From Candidatus Manganitrophus morganii (lineage in GTDB: Bacteria > Nitrospirota > Nitrospiria > SBBL01 > Manganitrophaceae): a stretch of 64,000 nt of DNA. The notes under the pieces were generated by a model. The model was not told where the DNA came from, ran no database searches, and saw nothing but the letters and a program-made list of their open reading frames with translations. Both the position numbers and the translations under genes were made by a program. Every line of letters starts with the position of its first letter. The first letter of the stretch is position 1. The stretch spans positions 1,488,001 through 1,552,000 of the forward strand of contig JAJHOH010000001.1 in the NCBI GenBank assembly GCA_021651055.1, written 5' to 3'. Positions 62,033 through 64,000 of the stretch are shown one piece after another.

Positions 62033-63898
62033 TTAACTCGGCGGACGGATATGTAGGATCAACACGGGTCGGTCGACCTGGGAGAGGACCTGGCTGGTGA
62101 CGCTGTTGGTCAGGAAGGCCTCTCGGAGATTCCCGATTCGGGTGCCGAGGACCAACAGATCGTAGCTTCCCTCATAGGCCTCTTTCAAGATCGAGCTGAC
62201 GATCTCCCCCTCCCCGACCTTTGTCTCCACCCGCAGGCCGAGGCTCTCCAAAACCCGAAGAACCCCCTGAAGGTAGAAGGCCCCGCCGTTTTCCTCCCCC
62301 TCCGGCGTCACGTGGAAAAGGGTGACGCTGGCGCCGGTGCTCCGGGCAATCCGCCCCACGAAACGAATATCCGACTTTCGGACCTTCTCGCTCGAGATGC
62401 AGACGAGGATCTTCTTGAAATCCTGGAAGGGGGTCGGGGTGAGCAGCGTCGGCACCGGCGCGTTCACCGACACGCGGGCGGCAGTCGATCCGAGAAAGCG
62501 GCCCGGGGCGTGGCGGCCGCGGGTGCCGAGGACGACCAGGTCATACCGGTTCTGCTCCGTCTCGTTGAGGATTTCCTCGGCGGGATGTCCCCGCCGATAC
62601 GCCGTCTCCACCTCCTGAAGCTCCTGCTGGGCCGCCTGGCTCGCCTGGGTCAGTCCCTCGCGCGCCTTGGCCTCTTCCAGATAGCGCTCGGCCACCCCCA
62701 GAATCGTCAGCCGTCCCTGGGTCTTCTGCGCCAAATAAGAAGCAAAGTGAAGCGCATGCTCCCCATGCTCCGACCCGTCGATCCCTACAAGGATATGCAG
62801 TCCCTGATACGGAAGGATATGAAAGGAGGTCACCCCGACGGCAACCTTCTGCCCCGATCCGATCGGGAAGCTCGTTTGCGCCAATCCCATCTGTACCGAA
62901 AGAACCGTCGGGTCGGTATCCCCGAAGCCTGCGGTCAGGGAGCGGACGACTCCGGAAACCTGCACCGTCATCCGGTGGAATCCCCCGACAAAGAGAAAAT
63001 CCCGAATCTCCCCTTCCCCGATAAAGGTGCCGTGAAGCGCCTCCCGGCTCGGCGCAATTTCGATCTGCTCCGGCCGGATCAACACCTGCACCCGCTCTCC
63101 TTTTTCCGGCGCCGCGGTCCCCTCCGGAAGAGGGAGGAAAGCCGAGCCGATCTGAATATGCCGTTCCTGCATCACCCCCGTGAAGAAGTTCGCAGAGCCG
63201 AGGAATTGCGCCACATACTCCGACTTGGGCCGCTTGTAGATATCGGCCGGAGCGCCGGTGGCAAGGAGCTTTCCCCGATCCATGATCCCGATCCGGTCGC
63301 CCAGCTCGAAAGCGTCGGCCTGATCGTGGGTCACCATCACCGTGGTGACCCCCAGCTGCCGGTGGATCTGCTTGAGGCTTTGCCGGAGCTGCGTGCGGGT
63401 CTTCAAATCGAGCGCGCCGAACGGCTCGTCGAGCAGAAGCACGCTCGGCTCATAAGCAAGCGCCCGCGCCACCGCGACCCGCTGCTGCTGGCCGCCGGAG
63501 AGCTGAGAGGGATAACGATGGCCGAAGCCGGGAAGCCCGATCAGCTCCAGAAGATGATGGATCTTCTTATCCCGCTCCTCGCGGGGAACCCGCCGGAGCT
63601 GAAGTCCGAATCCGATGTTCTCGGCGACCGTCATGTGACGGAAGAGGGAGTAGTTCTGGAAGACGAAGCCGACGTTTCTCTCCTGGGGGGTCAGATCGTT
63701 CACCACCTTCCCCTGCAGCAGGATCTCCCCCTGATCGGGCGTGACCAGCCCGGCGATCATCCGGAGGATCGTCGTCTTGCCGCTGCCGCTCGCTCCGAGT
63801 AAAACAAAGAGCTCTCCTGGGAAGATCTCCAGGGTGGCGTTCTCCACCACCGCCTGCTCGCCGTATAATTTCGAGATATTTTTGAGTGAAATGGACAT
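62033..63898 (-). CDS. ABC transporter ATPase (CysA-like) fused to two UspA domains
   Basis: A 621-residue fusion. Residues 1-235 are an importer-type ATPase: Walker A GASGSGKTT, Q-loop FQNYSLFRHMTVAEN, signature LSGGQQQRVAVARAL, Walker B LLLDEPFGALD and the His switch VTHD. It is close to sulfate/molybdate ATPases. A TOBE-like domain follows (to about 360). Residues 363-490 are a UspA domain with the ATP motif GTRGRHAPGRFLGST. Residues 493-621 are a second, degenerate UspA (GTRIGNLREAFLTNS). The permease gene is probably beyond the right edge. Confidence 0.92.
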   Translation of the reverse strand: MSISLKNISKLYGEQAVVENATLEIFPGELFVLLGASGSGKTTILRMIAGLVTPDQGEILLQGKVVNDLTPQERNVGFVFQNYSLFRHMTVAENIGFGLQLRRVPREERDKKIHHLLELIGLPGFGHRYPSQLSGGQQQRVAVARALAYEPSVLLLDEPFGALDLKTRTQLRQSLKQIHRQLGVTTVMVTHDQADAFELGDRIGIMDRGKLLATGAPADIYKRPKSEYVAQFLGSANFFTGVMQERHIQIGSAFLPLPEGTAAPEKGERVQVLIRPEQIEIAPSREALHGTFIGEGEIRDFLFVGGFHRMTVQVSGVVRSLTAGFGDTDPTVLSVQMGLAQTSFPIGSGQKVAVGVTSFHILPYQGLHILVGIDGSEHGEHALHFASYLAQKTQGRLTILGVAERYLEEAKAREGLTQASQAAQQELQEVETAYRRGHPAEEILNETEQNRYDLVVLGTRGRHAPGRFLGSTAARVSVNAPVPTLLTPTPFQDFKKILVCISSEKVRKSDIRFVGRIARSTGASVTLFHVTPEGEENGGAFYLQGVLRVLESLGLRVETKVGEGEIVSSILKEAYEGSYDLLVLGTRIGNLREAFLTNSVTSQVLSQVDRPVLILHIRPPS

Positions 63899-63939
63899 CG
63901 TTTAATGTTCCTCTCGGCGAATGAGACTTTTCCCTCTGA

Positions 63940-64000
63940 TCAGGCCTCCGCCGGCTCTTCTCTCTCTGTCACACGAAGAAGGATAAAGAAGATAACAAAC
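63940..64000 (-). CDS. Possible 3' end of an ABC permease gene, cut by the right edge
   Basis: One minus-strand frame reads FVIFFILLRVTEREEPAEA and then stops at 63940. A hydrophobic stretch followed by a charged tail is what the end of a membrane permease would look like. A second frame stays open to a TAA near 63903, so the assignment is uncertain. Confidence 0.3.
   Translation of the reverse strand, partial: FVIFFILLRVTEREEPAEA

Overview
The window is a gene-dense stretch of a bacterial chromosome of moderately high GC. It has no rRNA, tRNA, CRISPR array or complete insertion sequence that I can see. The organism is Gram-negative in build: there are lipoproteins with lipoboxes, an MltB-type lytic transglycosylase, Tat translocase genes and outer-surface repeat proteins. 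The mixture of sigma-54 regulation, a FabL-like enoyl reductase, a DacZ-like diadenylate cyclase, an eCIS-type DUF4157 protein and CFI-box-CTERM anchoring fits a deep-branching Gram-negative lineage, perhaps Nitrospirota. That placement is inference only; no marker gene here settles it.

Layout. 1-6.0 kb (minus): a housekeeping operon reading radA, an outer-membrane lipoprotein, tsaB, rimI, a YdcH-like protein, tatB/A, tatC and a BNR-repeat protein cut by the left edge. 6.2-9.2 kb (plus): an aldehyde dehydrogenase and a secreted sialidase-fold lipoprotein, closed by a strong terminator. 9.3-12.5 kb (minus): a one-carbon folate operon, fthC-folD-metF-panB. 12.6-13.9 kb: a response regulator and an HD-GYP phosphodiesterase. 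14.0-15.2 kb: lexA with its promoter and a palindromic operator, plus a co-transcribed unknown gene. 15.3-21.3 kb: an acyl-CoA ligase/MaoC pair, two PilZ paralogues, an OpgC-like membrane protein, and a thiolase-fold/DUF35 pair preceded by a 39-residue membrane peptide. 21.4-26.5 kb: an accessory region with a phosphatase lipoprotein, a LytM-type protein with five C-terminal repeats, a DUF4157-OmpA protein, and a broken DUF4160/DUF2442 pair beside an inverted-repeat element.

26.8-34.7 kb (minus) is the fatty-acid synthesis cluster DUF177-rpmF-plsX-fabH-fabL/fabD-fabG-acpP-fabF-rnc, which starts at a perfect consensus promoter. 34.8-39.4 kb holds what I consider the most interesting unit: malate dehydrogenase, a sigma-54 activator whose N-terminus is an NAD-binding Rossmann domain instead of a usual sensor, an AT-rich spacer with three GTTTC/GAAAC-type inverted repeats, a perfect -24/-12 promoter, and then a zinc-ribbon gene and a stand-alone NuoF-like NADH-oxidising flavoprotein. 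39.4-43.9 kb carries TPR, MltB, HD-hydrolase and small membrane-protein genes.

44.5-52.5 kb is a single 2674-residue secreted protein with 23 tandem repeats of about 81 residues, four cysteines in nearly all of them, then PA14, choice-of-anchor and CFI-box-CTERM segments. 52.6-57.0 kb includes an AI-2E-family permease and a c-di-AMP unit in which a diadenylate cyclase gene overlaps a DHH/DHHA1 phosphodiesterase gene. The remainder holds a TPR protein, a glycerol-kinase-like gene, a response regulator, small unknown proteins, a histidine-kinase remnant, an RRM protein and an ABC ATPase fused to two UspA domains.

Starts were corrected where the sequence supports it (tatC, aldehyde dehydrogenase, response regulators, lexA, MaoC, DUF35, the LytM-type protein, acpP, erpA, the cyclase). 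All functional calls are from reading motifs by eye; no database search was run.
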